From the NCBI GenBank assembly GCA_003731685.1, contig RCNO01000009.1, forward strand, positions 18,047 through 73,320: a DNA stretch of 55,274 nucleotides, given 5' to 3'. This DNA comes from Bacteroidetes/Chlorobi group bacterium MS-B_bin-24. GTDB taxonomy: Bacteria; Bacteroidota; Ignavibacteria; Kapaibacteriales; UBA2268. How positions within the stretch are numbered: position 1 is the first letter of the stretch; each line of letters begins with the position of its first letter. Shown here piece after piece: positions 9,044 to 19,247 of this stretch. A program made the position numbers and the translations under genes. Below the pieces are notes generated by a model. That model saw only the letters and a program-made list of their open reading frames with translations. It was not told the origin of the DNA and did no database searches.

Positions 9044-10339
9044 ATGATTTCAAGATACACATTGCCAGAAATTGGTCGAATTTGGGAAGACCAAAATAAA
9101 TTTTCCATTTGGTTGGAAATAGAAATTCTTGCTGCCGAAGCAATGGCAAAACTTGGATGGTTTTCCGAAGAAATCCCACAAAAAATGCGTCAGCTTGCTC
9201 AATTCAATATCGAAAGGATTAACGAAATCGAAAAAACAACGAAACACGATGTTATCGCCTTTTTAACCAATGTCGAGGAAAGTATTGGCGAACTTGCTCA
9301 GTATCTTCACTTCGGAATGACCTCAAGCGATGTTTTAGACACCTGCCTTGCTGTTCAAGCTCGGCAAGCAGGATTACTTATCTTAGAAAAGCTAAACTTG
9401 CTGGGAGAAACCCTTAAAAGCAGAGCAAAGGAGTTTAAATACGTTCCTTGCATAGGACGGTCACACGGGGTTCACGCCGAACCAACAACTTTTGGTTTGA
9501 AATTTGCTCTCTGGTTCGACGAATGTAATCGCAATATCAAAAGATTAGAAAGTGCCATCGATGAAATTTCGTATGGGAAAGTTAGCGGTGCAGTTGGAAC
9601 TTTCGAGCATATTCCTCCTTTCGTCGAGGAATACGTTTGCCAAAAATTAGGCTTGAAACCTGCACCAATTTCGACACAAGTTATCCAACGAGACCGCCAC
9701 GCTTTCTTCATCTCAACTTTGGGAATTATTGCTTCGATGCTCGAAAAAATTGCTACCGAAGTGAGACATTTGCAAAGGACAGAGGTTTTGGAAGCAGAAG
9801 AATATTTTTCGGCTGGTCAAAAGGGAAGTTCTGCAATGCCACATAAAAGAAATCCAATTACCAGCGAAAATATATGTGGACAGTCCCGTCTTATTCGGTC
9901 CTACATCATTCCTGCAATAGAAGACAACATCCTTTGGCACGAACGGGATATTTCCCACAGCAGTGTCGAAAGGATTATTTTCCCCGACGCAACCATTTCA
10001 CTCTATTACATATTAACAAAAACCATTGACCTCGTCAAAAACCTTATTGTTTATCCCGAAAATATGCAGAAAAATATTGAACTTACTGGTGGTTTAATCT
10101 ATTCCCAAAAGGTCTTGCTCGAGTTAATGAAAAAAGGAATGAAAAGACAAGAAGCATATAAACTTGTCCAAAAATGCTCGCTTCGGGTTTGGGAGAACAA
10201 AATCAACTTCTACGATGTTTCAATACAAGATTCCGAAATTTTAAAATTTCTAACAGCGGACGAGATTAAGCAATTGTTTTCCTATCAAAACATTTTTCAA
10301 AATGTTGATTACATTTTCCATCGTCTTGGAATTGAATAA
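9044..10339 (+). CDS. purB: Adenylosuccinate lyase
   Basis: Cytosolic purine-pathway enzyme that cleaves SAICAR and adenylosuccinate, releasing fumarate. The fumarase/aspartase superfamily signature GSSAMPHKRNPITSEN occurs near residue 262, in the loop that carries the catalytic serine. Earlier conserved pieces are KHDVIAFL (around residue 66), HFGMTSSDVLDT and GRSHGVHAEPTTFG with the catalytic histidine. The length of 431 is typical. It is followed after 6 nt by an MFS gene, so the two may be co-transcribed. Confidence 0.96.
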   Translation: MISRYTLPEIGRIWEDQNKFSIWLEIEILAAEAMAKLGWFSEEIPQKMRQLAQFNIERINEIEKTTKHDVIAFLTNVEESIGELAQYLHFGMTSSDVLDTCLAVQARQAGLLILEKLNLLGETLKSRAKEFKYVPCIGRSHGVHAEPTTFGLKFALWFDECNRNIKRLESAIDEISYGKVSGAVGTFEHIPPFVEEYVCQKLGLKPAPISTQVIQRDRHAFFISTLGIIASMLEKIATEVRHLQRTEVLEAEEYFSAGQKGSSAMPHKRNPITSENICGQSRLIRSYIIPAIEDNILWHERDISHSSVERIIFPDATISLYYILTKTIDLVKNLIVYPENMQKNIELTGGLIYSQKVLLELMKKGMKRQEAYKLVQKCSLRVWENKINFYDVSIQDSEILKFLTADEIKQLFSYQNIFQNVDYIFHRLGIE

Positions 10340-10345
10340 GAAGTA

Positions 10346-11716
10346 ATGAAAATTTCGGGCAAATCTTCTTTTATCCCTGCTCTCTCAATACAATTTCTTG
10401 AACGGCTTGCCTACACCATTGTTCTCATTCAATTGCCAATTTACTTGGCTCAAAAAGATGTAGAGAAGGGTCTGGCTTGGGGACAGGAAACGAAAGGATG
10501 GATTTTTTTTGTCTGGGCTTTTATTCAGAATACGATTCCAATTTTTGCTGGTATACTTGCCGATAAAATTTCGCAAAAGAAATCTTTGGTTATTTCTTTG
10601 CTGATTGTAGCTTTTGGCTATTTACTGCTCTTGTTTGCAAAAACACTTCCTCTTTTCCTCATCGGAATCTTTTTTCTTGGGCTGGGGAGTGGAATTTTCA
10701 AGCCATCGCTACAAGGACTGATTTCGAGTTGCCAAAGTGAAAGGACTACAATTTGGGCTTTTTATATTTTCACAACCAATCTCGCTTTTCTACTTGCGGG
10801 TGTTCTCTCGAAAGTATTAAAGGATTTCGACTGGTCACTGCTTTTTCTTTCGAGCTTCATTCTTTCGTTGTTGAACTTACTTTTTGTTGCCATTTTTATT
10901 AAGCCTCCTCAAATGCAAAACCCTACTTCCTCAACTTTCAAGATTAGTTACTTTTTTGAAGAACTTAAACAAACAATATCGAAACGGGAAATTGTTCTAA
11001 TCATAGGCTTCACAAGTTGCTTCGCATTGATTTATATGCAATTTTACGAGACTTTGCCAAATTTTATTTACGATTGGACAAACACAAACTCGATTGCACG
11101 CCATTTGCCTGAACTTTTTACAATGAGAACTTCGCAGGGAATTCAAATAAGTTACGAATGGATTTACAACCTCAATCCAATTACAATAATCATCTTTATT
11201 TTGATTGTAGCAAGGTTAACCGCAAAAATTGAAATAACAAATTCTTTAATCATAGGTTTGATTTTAACGATTGTGGGTTTTGGTTTATCTGGAACCACAA
11301 GAGAGGGAAAAATTCTTCTGCTTGGTGTTATTATTTACACTTTTGGGGAAATGATTTTCAATATGCAAATTCTTGAATTGATAACAAAAATTGCACCCGA
11401 AAGGAAAAAGTCTTCATACTTTGGAATACTCAATATAAGTTATACCTTTGGACTTTGTATTGGTGCATTAAGTGGTGGTTATTTCTACAAAGAGGTAGCC
11501 GAAAAATATACTCTTGCAAAGAAGTTCCTTTTTGAAAATGCAAATATGAACTCAACATCTTTAATTGATTTCCTAAATAGAAATTTCTCGACAGAATTGC
11601 TTTGGAATATTTATCAGCCATACTACTTTTGGTTGCCTTTTATTCTATTTGGAATTTTTGGCTTAATTTTGTTGTTTTATTTCAAAAAAATAATAACAAA
11701 CAAAAATAGTCAATAA
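10346..11716 (+). CDS. MFS transporter (POT/oligopeptide-symporter-like)
   Basis: Integral membrane protein of 456 residues with about 12 hydrophobic segments. The N-terminal QFLERLAYTIVLIQLPIYL resembles the first helix of the POT/PTR branch of the major facilitator superfamily, and GILADKISQKKSL after helix 2 is the MFS loop 2-3 motif. The long loop near residues 235-275 is enriched in aromatic and polar residues. Substrate cannot be told from sequence; peptides are a family-based guess. The gene starts 6 nt after purB and ends just before uppS. Confidence 0.75.
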   Translation: MKISGKSSFIPALSIQFLERLAYTIVLIQLPIYLAQKDVEKGLAWGQETKGWIFFVWAFIQNTIPIFAGILADKISQKKSLVISLLIVAFGYLLLLFAKTLPLFLIGIFFLGLGSGIFKPSLQGLISSCQSERTTIWAFYIFTTNLAFLLAGVLSKVLKDFDWSLLFLSSFILSLLNLLFVAIFIKPPQMQNPTSSTFKISYFFEELKQTISKREIVLIIGFTSCFALIYMQFYETLPNFIYDWTNTNSIARHLPELFTMRTSQGIQISYEWIYNLNPITIIIFILIVARLTAKIEITNSLIIGLILTIVGFGLSGTTREGKILLLGVIIYTFGEMIFNMQILELITKIAPERKKSSYFGILNISYTFGLCIGALSGGYFYKEVAEKYTLAKKFLFENANMNSTSLIDFLNRNFSTELLWNIYQPYYFWLPFILFGIFGLILLFYFKKIITNKNSQ

Positions 11717-11739
11717 CAGCGGTCAGAATTGTAAAAAAT

Positions 11740-12567
11740 ATGAATTGGTACAACGAACAAACAGATAATGATTTATCAAAACAGCAGGAAATCCTACAAA
11801 CTTGTAAATTGCCCAAGCATATTGGAATAATAATGGATGGTAACGGACGCTGGGCAATTGAACACGGCTTGACACGAACAGAAGGACATCGTCAAGGTAT
11901 CGAAAGTGTTCGGGACATCGTGAAAGCCTGTGCACAATTAAAAATCCCCTACCTTACACTTTATGCTTTTTCGATAGAAAATTGGAAAAGACCTTCGAGC
12001 GAAATTGGTGTTTTGATGCAACTTTTGGAATACTATTTAAGAAAAGAGATAAACGAGTTGCATCAAAACAACGTTCGCCTGATTTCAATCGGGAAAATTA
12101 GTTCGCTACCCAAGAAAGTTCAAAGATTGTTGTTCGAATCTATTGAACTTACTGCAAACAATACTGGTTTGACTCTGACACTTGCATTGAGTTATAGTGG
12201 TCGTTGGGATATTGTTCGTGCTACACAAATGATTGCCCACGATATTCGTAGCGGAAAACTTGCCCCCGAAGAAATCACCGAAGAAATCTTTTCGAGCTAC
12301 CTCCAAACAGCACACTTGCCAGACCCAGATTTAATCATTCGAACGAGCGGTGAAATGCGACTTAGCAATTTCCTGCTTTGGGAGTCGGCATATTCAGAGA
12401 TTTACATCTCGAATAAATATTGGCCAGATTTTCGTCGCGAGGATTTATACGAAGCAATAAAAGATTACTCCCGACGCGAAAGGCGATTTGGCAAGATTTC
12501 TGCACAAATCCAATCTGAACTTCAAAATATGGCTGTTTTCGAAATCAACAAAAAAGCCGAGAAATGA
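11740..12567 (+). CDS. uppS: Isoprenyl (undecaprenyl) diphosphate synthase
   Basis: Makes the C55 lipid carrier for peptidoglycan and polysaccharide synthesis by adding isopentenyl units in cis. The catalytic aspartate is Asp33 in GIIMDGNGRWA; downstream motifs are LYAFSIENWKRP and DLIIRTSGEMRLSNFLLW, all diagnostic of the cis-prenyltransferase family. It has 275 residues with an N-terminal extension of about 25. Its TGA overlaps the bamA ATG by 4 nt (ATGA), which suggests coupled translation with the outer-membrane assembly genes. Confidence 0.95.
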   Translation: MNWYNEQTDNDLSKQQEILQTCKLPKHIGIIMDGNGRWAIEHGLTRTEGHRQGIESVRDIVKACAQLKIPYLTLYAFSIENWKRPSSEIGVLMQLLEYYLRKEINELHQNNVRLISIGKISSLPKKVQRLLFESIELTANNTGLTLTLALSYSGRWDIVRATQMIAHDIRSGKLAPEEITEEIFSSYLQTAHLPDPDLIIRTSGEMRLSNFLLWESAYSEIYISNKYWPDFRREDLYEAIKDYSRRERRFGKISAQIQSELQNMAVFEINKKAEK

Positions 12568-14918
12568 GGAAACAAGCTTTATTTCCCTTTTTAATTCTCT
12601 TTGCTATTTTGTTTTGTTTCCCTCTATATTCTCAACAGCAGAAAAAATATATTATCGCCGATATAACAGTTGAAGGTGCTTTTTTTGCCGATCCATTGAC
12701 GATTATCTCTATATCCGGACTTAACAAAGGGGAAAGCATTTCCTATCCCTTCGACCAAAAACTCCAGAAGGCTATCAAAAACTTATGGAACCGAAAGCAA
12801 TTTTCCGACGTTCAAATCATTGCCGACAAAATTTCTGGGGAGTTAATTTTCCTTGTGATTAAGGTCAAAGAATTTCCCAGAATTGCAGAAATAGTGATAA
12901 AGAACAACAAAGCTATATCGAAAGAAGATTTAATGAAAGTTATCAATAAAAATCTTGGGGATATCATTTCCCCTTACGAAGTATATCAAATTCAACAACG
13001 AATAAAAAGAACATACAAAGACGAAGGGCGACCATTTGCAAGAGTCGAAACTGAACTTGTTCAGAGTGAAACCCCAAATTACTATCGCCTCGACATTATT
13101 ATTGACGAAGGAGTAAAATATAAGGTCAATTCAATCACATTTTTCGGCAATAAATACTTCGACAATGATGATTTAAAAGGAGCATTCGAAGAAACCAAAA
13201 CGAAACATTGGTGGCAATTCTGGTGTTCAGCCAAATTTGAGCCCTCGAATTATGAAAAAGACAAAGAACTGCTTGTGAATTTTTGCCGAAACAATGGTTT
13301 CATCGATTTTGAGATTCTTGGGGATACGGTTATTTACAACGATAAAGATGGAACAGTCGATATTCAAATTTACGTCAACGAAGGCAAAAAATATTATGTC
13401 CGAAATATCTACTTTTTGGGCAATACGGTTTTTCCGAGTGAAATTCTCCTTCGCCGTTTAGATTTTACAAAAGGTGAAGTTTATAATCAGGAGAAATTCC
13501 AGCAAAATCTTAACGGCAATAAAGAAAATACCGATGCAATGAGTTTATACTTCGACAGTGGCTATCTTTTCGCCCGAAATGAAATCCAAGAAGTTCGAAT
13601 CGAACCAGATTCAATCGATTTTTACATAAGAATTTACGAGGGCAATCGAGTTACAATCCGAATGGTCGACATCGTTGGCAACAAAAAGACCAAAGACAAA
13701 GTCATACGTAGAGAACTTTACACTTACCCCGGGGATTATTTCAACCGCACAGCTATCATCAACAGCATCAAAGCATTAGGACGACTTAATTACTTCAATC
13801 CCGAAACGCTTCGCCCCGATGTAAAAATGGTCGACAAAACTCGAGTCGATATTGTTTATCGCGTCGAAGAACGCTCGACCGACACTTTCAACGCTTCAAT
13901 TGGCTTTGCTGGCTCATTTGGCTTAACTGGTGCTATTGGCTTTTCGTTCAATAACTTTTCTTTGCTTGAGCCGCTAAAAGGCGGTGCCGGACAGTTGTTT
14001 AACTTCAACTTGGAGTTTGGCCAAGCAAATCGTTATCGAACAATCTCGCTTGGTTTTACTGAACCTTGGCTTTTCGACGACCCAACCACTTTGGGATTCA
14101 ATCTTTACGACCAAAGAATTATTTACTCACCTATTGACCTCCGCAGAACTGGTTTTGGATTGAATCTTGGACGCCGTTTGCGTTGGCCCGATGATTACTT
14201 CCGTGTCGACGGTGGATTTAGAGTCCAAAGAAACAATGTTGGTACTGGTTATTCAAGTTATTACCGTCCGGGAGTTACCACCGAATTCGCGGTCGTTGGC
14301 TCATTATCACGAATTAGTTTGGATAACTTATTCTTCCCGACCAGTGGCTCTCGATTTTCTATTTCAACGGATTTTGCTCTCGGAGGATTGGGAATTGGAA
14401 CCACAGACTTTTTAAAAACTGAATTGAAATTTGAGTTCAACCAAACAGTTCTAAAAATTAACGAGCAACCTCGAGTAGTTTTAAACGTCTCATCAAATTG
14501 GGGATATATTACCGGACTTAAAAGCGACACTTCCATTAATCCTATCGAATTGTTTTATATGGGCGGAACAGGTTTAAGTAGTGGATTTCCTGTAACACCA
14601 TTACGAGGCTATCCAGACCAATCTGTTGGACCCCGTGGCGGTGGGAAAATCCTTGCTCGGCACTTCGCAGAATTACGTTTTGCTGTAAGCTTGGACCCAA
14701 TGCCAATTTATTTCTATGGCTTTGTTGAATCGGGAAATGTTTGGAGCGATTTAAACAAGACCGACCCATTCAATCTAAAAAGGTCTGCTGGTGTTGGTGT
14801 TCAACTATTCTTGCAAGCTCTCGGTATAATAGGATTCAGTTATGGCTATGGCTTCGACAAAACTGATGATACTGGACAGTTATCTGGTTGGAGATTTCTT
14901 TTCCATATTGGGCAATAA
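12564..14918 (+). CDS. bamA: Outer membrane protein assembly factor BamA
   Basis: Outer-membrane Omp85 insertase. An N-terminal hydrophobic signal peptide (about residues 1-24) precedes a series of POTRA-type domains (about 25-430), with repeated patterns such as YKVNSITFFGNKYF and YYVRNIYFLGNTVF. The remainder is the beta-barrel, containing RLRWPDDYFR and the lid-loop type GLSSGFPVTPLRGYPDQ. The total of 784 residues is normal. It is followed by two OmpH/Skp-like genes and lpxD, a classic envelope biogenesis order. Confidence 0.94.
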   Translation: MRKQALFPFLILFAILFCFPLYSQQQKKYIIADITVEGAFFADPLTIISISGLNKGESISYPFDQKLQKAIKNLWNRKQFSDVQIIADKISGELIFLVIKVKEFPRIAEIVIKNNKAISKEDLMKVINKNLGDIISPYEVYQIQQRIKRTYKDEGRPFARVETELVQSETPNYYRLDIIIDEGVKYKVNSITFFGNKYFDNDDLKGAFEETKTKHWWQFWCSAKFEPSNYEKDKELLVNFCRNNGFIDFEILGDTVIYNDKDGTVDIQIYVNEGKKYYVRNIYFLGNTVFPSEILLRRLDFTKGEVYNQEKFQQNLNGNKENTDAMSLYFDSGYLFARNEIQEVRIEPDSIDFYIRIYEGNRVTIRMVDIVGNKKTKDKVIRRELYTYPGDYFNRTAIINSIKALGRLNYFNPETLRPDVKMVDKTRVDIVYRVEERSTDTFNASIGFAGSFGLTGAIGFSFNNFSLLEPLKGGAGQLFNFNLEFGQANRYRTISLGFTEPWLFDDPTTLGFNLYDQRIIYSPIDLRRTGFGLNLGRRLRWPDDYFRVDGGFRVQRNNVGTGYSSYYRPGVTTEFAVVGSLSRISLDNLFFPTSGSRFSISTDFALGGLGIGTTDFLKTELKFEFNQTVLKINEQPRVVLNVSSNWGYITGLKSDTSINPIELFYMGGTGLSSGFPVTPLRGYPDQSVGPRGGGKILARHFAELRFAVSLDPMPIYFYGFVESGNVWSDLNKTDPFNLKRSAGVGVQLFLQALGIIGFSYGYGFDKTDDTGQLSGWRFLFHIGQ

Positions 14919-14923
14919 TTTAT

Positions 14924-14931
14924 TAATTTTG
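14924..14931 (+). promoter_or_regulatory. candidate -7 box between bamA and the first ompH
   Basis: TAATTTTG in the context TTATTAATTTTG, 14 nt before the ATG of the first OmpH-like gene and just after the bamA stop. The context is nearly the same as that before purB. It may give an internal promoter; chance match remains possible. Confidence 0.3.
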
Positions 14932-14945
14932 TATTTTAAAACATT

Positions 14946-15494
14946 ATGAGTGGTTTTATGTTTTCAAGAGTTCTTATAGTTATTTCGCTTTTAGGATTAT
15001 TTTTTACGCAACCATCTTTTGGGCAAAAAGGAACATCCTCTTCTTCCCCACAGTTATCGTTTGGTGCAGTTGATATTAATTTAATTGTTGAACAAATGCC
15101 CGAAGCAAAGGAAGCCGATGCTAAACTCAAAGAAATGCAAAAACAACTGCAAGACACAATTATGAAGATGCAGGATGCTTTACAAAAGAAAGTCGATAGC
15201 TACTTGAAGCAAAAAAGCATTATGCCCGCCGACCAGCAACAAAAGCAAGAGCAGGCTCTCCAAGAAGAACAACAAAAGATGCAGCAATTTTACAACGAAA
15301 GACTTTCGGAAATCCAAAACAAACGAGAAGAATTCCTTGAGCCCATTCGGAACAAAGTTAAAAATGCAATTCAAGCCGTAGCAAAGGAAGAAAACTTGCA
15401 ACTGGTCTTCGATAAGGGAAGTCTTCTTTTTGTCGAAGACAAATTCGATATTACTTACAAAGTTTTGGATAAAATTAAAAGAGGAGGCAAATAG
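14946..15494 (+). CDS. OmpH/Skp-family periplasmic chaperone (copy 1)
   Basis: Predicted periplasmic holdase that guides outer-membrane proteins to BamA. An N-terminal signal peptide ends near FFTQPSFGQ. Then comes VDINLIVEQMPEAKEADAKL, the Skp-type start strand, a long Gln/Lys/Glu-rich coiled coil (about residues 55-145), and a C-terminal strand region with LQLVFDKGSLLFVEDKFDIT. Its 182 residues match the family. A second in-frame ATG four codons downstream is possible. It sits between bamA and a second copy. Confidence 0.88.
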   Translation: MSGFMFSRVLIVISLLGLFFTQPSFGQKGTSSSSPQLSFGAVDINLIVEQMPEAKEADAKLKEMQKQLQDTIMKMQDALQKKVDSYLKQKSIMPADQQQKQEQALQEEQQKMQQFYNERLSEIQNKREEFLEPIRNKVKNAIQAVAKEENLQLVFDKGSLLFVEDKFDITYKVLDKIKRGGK

Positions 15495-15530
15495 TTCTTT
15501 TGCCGCTGTTAAGTTATTTTAAGAACTTTT

Positions 15531-16211
15531 ATGAAAATACTACTTTCATCTATTATTCTTTTTTTATTGTTGATTAGCAATGCCTACTCTCAACGAGTAG
15601 GTTTTATTGCTTCCGATGTAATTCGAGAAAAATTTCCCGAAGCAAAACAAGCCGAGCAACGAATCCGCTCAATCGTCGAGGAATGGAAGCGTGATATTGA
15701 GGATATGGAAAAGCGAATTGAAAATTTGAAATTCGAAATCAACAAAAACAGATTGATTTGGACGGAAGAGGAAAAAAAGCAAAAGGAAAAAGAACTCGAA
15801 GACTTGACAACGCAAAAGCTTGTTTATTCACGAAAAAAATTTGAACCGGGTGGCGAATACGACTTAATTGTCAAAACAATAATGCAACCCGTTGAAGAGA
15901 AAATTTACGCTGCGGTTCAAAAAGTTGCAGCAGAAAATGGTTTCGACATTATTTGGGACAAAAGCACTGCCCCGCTTGCTTACGTCAACTACAAATACGA
16001 CCTGACTTTGAAAGTGCTCAGAGAACTTGGTGTCGATGTTTCGCAAATGGAAAAGGAACTGCAGGAAAAAATTGCAAAAGACCCACGAAACCAAGTTAAA
16101 GTTGAAACTCCCGCAGCCACACGAAAAAAACAAAGAACCAAGAAAGAAGTCGAAGAAAAACCAAAAGATAACCAACCAAACGAACCCGAAGTAATTGAAC
16201 CAAAAAAATAA
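15531..16211 (+). CDS. OmpH/Skp-family periplasmic chaperone (copy 2, Lys/Glu-rich tail)
   Basis: Second Skp-like chaperone. Signal peptide residues 1-20 (ending SNAYS), then [20 protein letters not shown], coiled coil to about residue 110, then [20 protein letters not shown] and [13 protein letters not shown]. It has 226 residues; the last 40 or so form a Lys/Glu/Pro-rich tail not seen in copy 1 and of unknown role. It stops 5 nt before lpxD. Confidence 0.87.
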   Translation: MKILLSSIILFLLLISNAYSQRVGFIASDVIREKFPEAKQAEQRIRSIVEEWKRDIEDMEKRIENLKFEINKNRLIWTEEEKKQKEKELEDLTTQKLVYSRKKFEPGGEYDLIVKTIMQPVEEKIYAAVQKVAAENGFDIIWDKSTAPLAYVNYKYDLTLKVLRELGVDVSQMEKELQEKIAKDPRNQVKVETPAATRKKQRTKKEVEEKPKDNQPNEPEVIEPKK

Positions 16212-16216
16212 ATTCT

Positions 16217-17275
16217 ATGGAATTTGAAACTCCGAAAAAAGTTATTGAAATTGCCAATCTGCTTGGCGGAAAAGTTATTGGAAATCCAGATGACTTGATT
16301 TTAAGACTGAACAGAATCGAATATGCCTCTGCCGGCGATTTAACTTTTTTTTCAGACAAGAAATATCTCAACTATCTGCTAAATTCCGATGCAACTGCAA
16401 TTTTAGTTCCTAAAAATTTCGAACTTGCTACGCCTAAACAAAACCAAACGTTTATCGAAGTCGATAATCCTTACAATTCTTTCTTTAAACTTCTTTTGAT
16501 TTTCGATACTTATTACAAACAGTTCACTTCTTTTATCCATCCAAATGCTGTAATTGGAGATAATTCGCAAATCGACCCAACTGCTTACATCGGTGCAAAC
16601 GTTGTAATAGGCAAAAATTGTAAAATTGGAAAAAACAGCATTCTGATGCCAAATGTTACATTATACGACAATGTCCAAATAGGCGACAACTGCTTGATTC
16701 ACGCAAATGTGGTTTGCTATTACAATACAAGGATAGGAAACAATTGTATTATACACTCGGGTGCAGTTATTGGCTCCGATGGATTTGGATTCATCGAAAA
16801 CAAAGATGGAAGTTTTACCAAAATACCCCAATTAGGGAATGTTGTTATTGGAAACAACGTAGAAATTGGAGCAAACACAACCATCGACCGAGCCATTGTT
16901 GGAAGCACTATTATTGAGGATGGAGTAAAAATAGACAACCTTGTTCAAATTGCCCACAATGTTCATATTGGAGAACACACTGCAATGGCTGCTCAGGTTG
17001 GCATTTCTGGTAGCACAAAAATAGGCAAGCGAAATCGCTTCGCAGGTCAAGTGGGCATCGCCGGGCATATCAAAATTGCTGACGATGTTGTTTTGGAAGC
17101 CAAATCTGGCGTAGCAAAATCAATCGAAGAAAGCGGCGTTTATTTTGGTGCCCCGCCCAAGAAGAAAACCGAAGCATTTCGTATCCTTATGTCCACAAAT
17201 GAATTACCACAATTGCTGAAAGAATTTACAAGATTAAAAAAAATTCTTAAAGATAAATTTGATATCGACTTATAG
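16217..17275 (+). CDS. lpxD: UDP-3-O-(3-hydroxyacyl)glucosamine N-acyltransferase
   Basis: Third committed step of lipid A synthesis. The N-terminal about 95 residues form the LpxD-specific domain ([11 protein letters not shown]), followed by hexapeptide left-handed helix repeats such as [13 protein letters not shown]. The catalytic histidine lies in [15 protein letters not shown] near residue 240, followed by [19 protein letters not shown]. The 352 residues are typical. It ends 4 nt from the 3' end of the convergent PASTA gene, with no visible terminator between them. Confidence 0.95.
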   Translation: MEFETPKKVIEIANLLGGKVIGNPDDLILRLNRIEYASAGDLTFFSDKKYLNYLLNSDATAILVPKNFELATPKQNQTFIEVDNPYNSFFKLLLIFDTYYKQFTSFIHPNAVIGDNSQIDPTAYIGANVVIGKNCKIGKNSILMPNVTLYDNVQIGDNCLIHANVVCYYNTRIGNNCIIHSGAVIGSDGFGFIENKDGSFTKIPQLGNVVIGNNVEIGANTTIDRAIVGSTIIEDGVKIDNLVQIAHNVHIGEHTAMAAQVGISGSTKIGKRNRFAGQVGIAGHIKIADDVVLEAKSGVAKSIEESGVYFGAPPKKKTEAFRILMSTNELPQLLKEFTRLKKILKDKFDIDL

Positions 17276-17279
17276 CCTT

Positions 17280-18011
17280 TCACTTGACGACTGTTAAATC
17301 CACTGAGGTCCCTTTTTTCACAAGTTCCCCTGCCTTTATACTTTGGTGTAATACTGTATTTGGAAGGTAAGTTTGATTTTCGACATAAACCACGTTCCCA
17401 ACGTGTAAATCCGATTCCAAAAGTATCTTGGTGGCATTTTCCAAATTCAAACCTTCGAGGGCGGGAACTTTAACCAAATTCACCGAACCCTTGCTGACAA
17501 CCAAATCGACCGTCTTTCCATAAACCACACGCGTTCCTGCAACAGGACTCTGAGCTACAATTGTATCGACGCCATAATTTTCATCGTTAACATAAGTAAT
17601 GTTTCCGATATCAAGTCCACTGTTTTTTAGCAATATTCGAGAATTTCGAATATTTTGACCAACGAGGTTTGGAACTGAAACTTCTTCGCGACCTTGGCTA
17701 ACGGTCAGATAAACATCTCTGCCTTTTTTCACGATTTGCCCTGCCCGAGGACTTTGGTTGATTACAGTTCCGGGTGCATATTGTTCACTATAAAGTTCAT
17801 TTACTTTGCTCAACTTTAGGTCGAGAGAATTAATTGTCCTTTCGGCATCATTCAATTTCATCCCAATCAAATTCGGCATCTTTACAGTCTCTTCGCTATG
17901 AACTAATACAGGAAAAACAATCTTATCCAAAATTATGATTGTTATTATAACAGTAACAAAAAACCCTAACAAAACATAAACATAAGGAAGCAGGTTTTTA
18001 AACTTTTCCAT
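17280..18011 (-). CDS. PASTA-domain membrane protein
   Basis: Single-pass membrane protein with a short cytoplasmic tail, one hydrophobic helix (about residues 9-30) and three PASTA domains (starting MPNLIGMKLNDAE, VPNLVGQNIRNS and VPALEGLNLENA). PASTA domains are known to bind peptidoglycan or beta-lactams in kinases and PBPs; no kinase domain is attached here. The start at 18011 (MEKFKNLL) is preferred over an in-frame upstream start, which would add an unlikely hydrophobic leader. Length 243 residues. Role probably in cell-wall sensing or structure, by inference. Confidence 0.82.
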   Translation of the reverse strand: MEKFKNLLPYVYVLLGFFVTVIITIIILDKIVFPVLVHSEETVKMPNLIGMKLNDAERTINSLDLKLSKVNELYSEQYAPGTVINQSPRAGQIVKKGRDVYLTVSQGREEVSVPNLVGQNIRNSRILLKNSGLDIGNITYVNDENYGVDTIVAQSPVAGTRVVYGKTVDLVVSKGSVNLVKVPALEGLNLENATKILLESDLHVGNVVYVENQTYLPNTVLHQSIKAGELVKKGTSVDLTVVK

Positions 18012-18124
18012 ATTCTGCTGAAATAAAAAAGCAAAATTGCAAAAATCGAAAAAAATAACAATTTTTTGTAACAAAAATTCGTTAAAGATGTTATTGCTAT
18101 TTTGTAATATAACTTATTGAGCAT

Positions 18125-18532
18125 ATGGAACGAAAAGAATTCTTAAAACTCGCAACTTTAACAATTGCTTGTGCAACTTTTGGAATTGGTCTCAAAAGTT
18201 GCAGCGAAAACTCAACCAGTCCAGTAAACGTCGATTTCACAATAGACCTGACCCAACCAGAATTCGCACAATTAAACGAAATTGGTGGGTATGTGGTTTA
18301 TAATTCTGTGATAATCATTCGCAAGGACGCAAATACTTTTGTTGCCCTTTCGAGCAAATGCACTCACGAAGGTTTTACCCTTGACTACGATGCTTCTAAG
18401 AACAAAATAATCTGCAACAAACACAATTCTGAATTTAACCTTGACGGGTCGGTTACTAATGGTCCAGCTAAAAAATCCCTTCAAAAGTTTAACGTAAAAC
18501 AAAATGGCAACCTGTTAAGGATTTATTCATAA
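18125..18532 (+). CDS. Rieske [2Fe-2S] protein
   Basis: Exported electron-transfer protein of 135 residues. Ligands are clear: Cys79 and His81 in KCTHEG, and Cys97 and His100 in CNKHNSEF. The N-terminus RKEFLKLATL resembles a Tat signal with Arg-Lys in place of Arg-Arg, and Cys26 in LKSCSEN could be a lipid anchor though the lipobox is imperfect. The domain lacks the second ligand-adjacent cysteines of bc1-type Rieske proteins. It leads a run of four secreted or membrane redox-looking genes, so it may act with them. Confidence 0.85.
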   Translation: MERKEFLKLATLTIACATFGIGLKSCSENSTSPVNVDFTIDLTQPEFAQLNEIGGYVVYNSVIIIRKDANTFVALSSKCTHEGFTLDYDASKNKIICNKHNSEFNLDGSVTNGPAKKSLQKFNVKQNGNLLRIYS

Positions 18533-18547
18533 CCAATTGAGGCTAAA

Positions 18548-19231
18548 ATGAAGAAATACACGAAAATTTATTTGTTTGTGCTTATTTTATTTCTCTTTCT
18601 AAATGCCATATTCCAACCTCAAAATGTCTATTCACAAAGCGATGCCCAAGATACTACAAATATGAATCTTTTGAAATTTGACGATGAAATCATAACAAAA
18701 AGTTCTGATTTGTTACCGGAACGAATTAGTTTTATGGAAAATTTCCTTTGGGGCGAAAAAGGAGCCTTTCGTAAAATTGGATTTGCAGGGGAATTGAGTC
18801 CAGAAACTCGAGAATATGAATTGAAATTGCGGAGGACAATGCTAACTATACATCAAACTCTTGGAATTTTTACCTGGGTATCGATGGCTGCTACAGTTAC
18901 CGCAGGCCAACTTTGGCTCGATGGTAAATTGGATTCACCTACTCTTCATAGAACACTGAAATGGCCCACAATCATTGGTTATTCCTTAACCGGCTTGCTG
19001 GCAATAATCACCCCACCCCCAGTTCAAAGAAAACCTGAATTTTCTACTATTACAGTTCACAAAACTCTTGCTTGGGCACATTTCTTGGGTATGGTAGCAA
19101 CACCAATTTTAGGTCGTTTAATACTAAATAGCAACGACTATTACAAATCTGCTCGATTTCACCAAATCGTCGGGTACACTACATTTGCCATTTACACAAC
19201 ATCTATGTTAGTTATTCTTTTGTTTGAATAA
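18548..19231 (+). CDS. Four-helix membrane protein with conserved histidines (b561-like candidate)
   Basis: I do not recognise a named family with certainty. The 227 residues have a signal peptide (about 1-30), a short periplasmic stretch, and four hydrophobic helices from about residue 98 on. Histidines 102, 134, 171, 178 and 205 lie at or near helix ends (TIHQTLG, TLHRTLKW, VHKTLAWAHFLG, FHQIVGY), as in cytochromes b561 that bind two b haems. The gene starts 15 nt after the Rieske gene and precedes a YceI-like gene, so a membrane electron-transfer role is plausible but inferred. Confidence 0.6.
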   Translation: MKKYTKIYLFVLILFLFLNAIFQPQNVYSQSDAQDTTNMNLLKFDDEIITKSSDLLPERISFMENFLWGEKGAFRKIGFAGELSPETREYELKLRRTMLTIHQTLGIFTWVSMAATVTAGQLWLDGKLDSPTLHRTLKWPTIIGYSLTGLLAIITPPPVQRKPEFSTITVHKTLAWAHFLGMVATPILGRLILNSNDYYKSARFHQIVGYTTFAIYTTSMLVILLFE

Positions 19232-19247
19232 AAGGGGAGAAAGGTAT